From positions 1 through 5,124 of the forward strand of contig DTSJ01000068.1 in the NCBI GenBank assembly GCA_012965445.1: a stretch of DNA of 5,124 nt, in the 5' to 3' direction. The first letter of the stretch is position 1. The number at the start of each line of letters is the position of its first letter. The DNA is from Candidatus Hydrogenedentota bacterium (GTDB lineage Bacteria; Hydrogenedentota; Hydrogenedentia; Hydrogenedentiales; GCA-2746185). The notes beneath the pieces were generated by a model, which saw only the letters and a program-made list of their open reading frames with translations, made no database searches and was not told the origin of the DNA. Positions 4,821-5,124 of this stretch are shown one piece after another. A program made the position numbers and the translations under genes.

Positions 4821-5124
4821 ATGAGCACTTCGACCGAATCCAATCCCGCTAGTCTGAATGTAGCCTTCGTTGAAGACATGTACGAATCCTACCTGCGCGA
4901 TCACTCCTCGGTTTCGGAAGACTGGGTCCACTACTTCGAGTCGATGAACGGTGACGCCACCGCGGGCATTCCGCCGAAACTCAACCCTTCCTTCAAATCC
5001 ACAAGCATATACAATATACAATGTCGAGTAAGCCAATATGAAACAAATCCACAACATGCCACCATTTGTCACATGGAATATAGGATGCTGATGCATTTTC
5101 AAACATATAAAGGCAACGACATAA
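4821..5124 (+). CDS. sucA: 2-oxoglutarate dehydrogenase E1 component, N-terminal fragment, disrupted or chimeric after about 5015
   Basis: The frame runs from ATG 4821 open to the window end (101 codons). Residues 13-42, including NVAFVEDMYESYL, Trp35 and HYFESM, match the conserved N-terminal segment of SucA (pattern N-AFVEE-YE-YL-DPSSV---W--YF). In E. coli this segment contributes to docking with the E2 (SucB) core. SucA decarboxylates 2-oxoglutarate with thiamine diphosphate, giving the step just before SucCD. Residues 56-65 (PSFKSTSIYN) can still be read as the PSF...SIFN stretch seen in relatives. After that the residues do not resemble the family: no RAYRxRGH-type helix appears, and the DNA falls from about 54% to 35% G+C. 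A full SucA is about 930 residues. The assignment of the first 65 residues is good; the rest of the frame is probably not native. Confidence 0.75.
   Translation, partial: MSTSTESNPASLNVAFVEDMYESYLRDHSSVSEDWVHYFESMNGDATAGIPPKLNPSFKSTSIYNIQCRVSQYETNPQHATICHMEYRMLMHFQTYKGNDI
4994..5054 (+). repeat. 11-bp direct repeat flanking the sucA break
   Basis: CAAATCCACAA occurs exactly at 4994-5004 (in sucA) and again at 5044-5054 (in the A+T-rich segment), 50 bases apart. Between them is a 7-base tandem pair, ATATACA at 5007-5013 and 5014-5020. The repeat sits at the edge where SucA similarity ends, so it may mark the junction. Chance is possible at this length. Confidence 0.5.
5016..5124. other. A+T-rich segment of unknown origin replacing expected sucA sequence
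   Basis: By hand count, 5001-5124 is about 35% G+C against about 54% for 4821-5000. The plus frame of sucA stays open but loses all family resemblance. On the minus strand a TTG-initiated frame from 5102 gives a hydrophobic stretch, but it runs antisense through sucA and has no family features. No transposase, terminal inverted repeat or RNA gene is recognisable in what is visible. It may be the edge of an insertion or an assembly chimera at a contig end. Confidence 0.5.

Noticed and set aside
4689..5102. 137-codon minus-strand frame across the sucA start, with a hydrophobic stretch near its N-terminus
   Set aside because: It starts with TTG, lacks a convincing ribosome binding site, and most of it is antisense to the SucA N-terminus. 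The hydrophobic part falls in A+T-rich DNA where such runs arise easily.
5016..5124. Intein or IS element interrupting sucA
   Set aside because: No intein block motif, terminal inverted repeat or transposase residues can be seen in the about 110 bases available. Only the composition change and loss of similarity are supported.

Overview
This window reads as chromosomal DNA from an aerobic or facultatively aerobic Gram-negative-type bacterium of roughly 50% G+C. It has tight bacterial gene packing, Shine-Dalgarno sites, an exported c-type cytochrome protein and a TCA-cycle locus. The phylum cannot be fixed from the sequence alone; nothing here is clearly phage, plasmid, IS or CRISPR.

Layout: (1) 1-66, leader of sucCD with a possible hairpin and a good ribosome binding site. 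(2) 67-2072 (+), sucC and sucD, the two subunits of succinyl-CoA synthetase, overlapping by 4 bases. (3) 2073-2166, a short convergent gap with a strong 13-bp stem terminator that serves both directions. (4) 2167-3768 (-), an exported 533-residue protein joining a c-type heme domain to a PHM-like type II copper monooxygenase module and an unassigned C-terminal part. (5) 3840-4496 (-), a TetR/AcrR-family repressor immediately upstream of the monooxygenase and reading the same way. (6) 4497-4820, a 324-base divergent intergenic region. It holds a perfect 14-bp TetR-type operator inside the repressor's own promoter, a second unrelated 14-bp palindrome, and a sigma70-like promoter, hairpin and RBS for the rightward gene. 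(7) 4821-5124 (+), the start of sucA (2-oxoglutarate dehydrogenase E1), whose recognisable sequence stops near 5015, where DNA of about 35% G+C takes over to the window end.

How it fits together: SucA (with SucB and Lpd, outside the window) makes succinyl-CoA and SucCD converts it to succinate with formation of a nucleoside triphosphate, so the + strand genes are consecutive TCA steps. The minus-strand pair (repressor plus heme/copper oxidase) sits between them in the opposite direction and looks like an independently regulated module wedged into the suc locus. The most interesting items are the cytochrome c-copper monooxygenase fusion with all expected copper ligands but no cysteines beyond the heme pair, the operator-in-promoter arrangement, and the abrupt loss of SucA sequence at the right end, which may be a real insertion or an assembly chimera.
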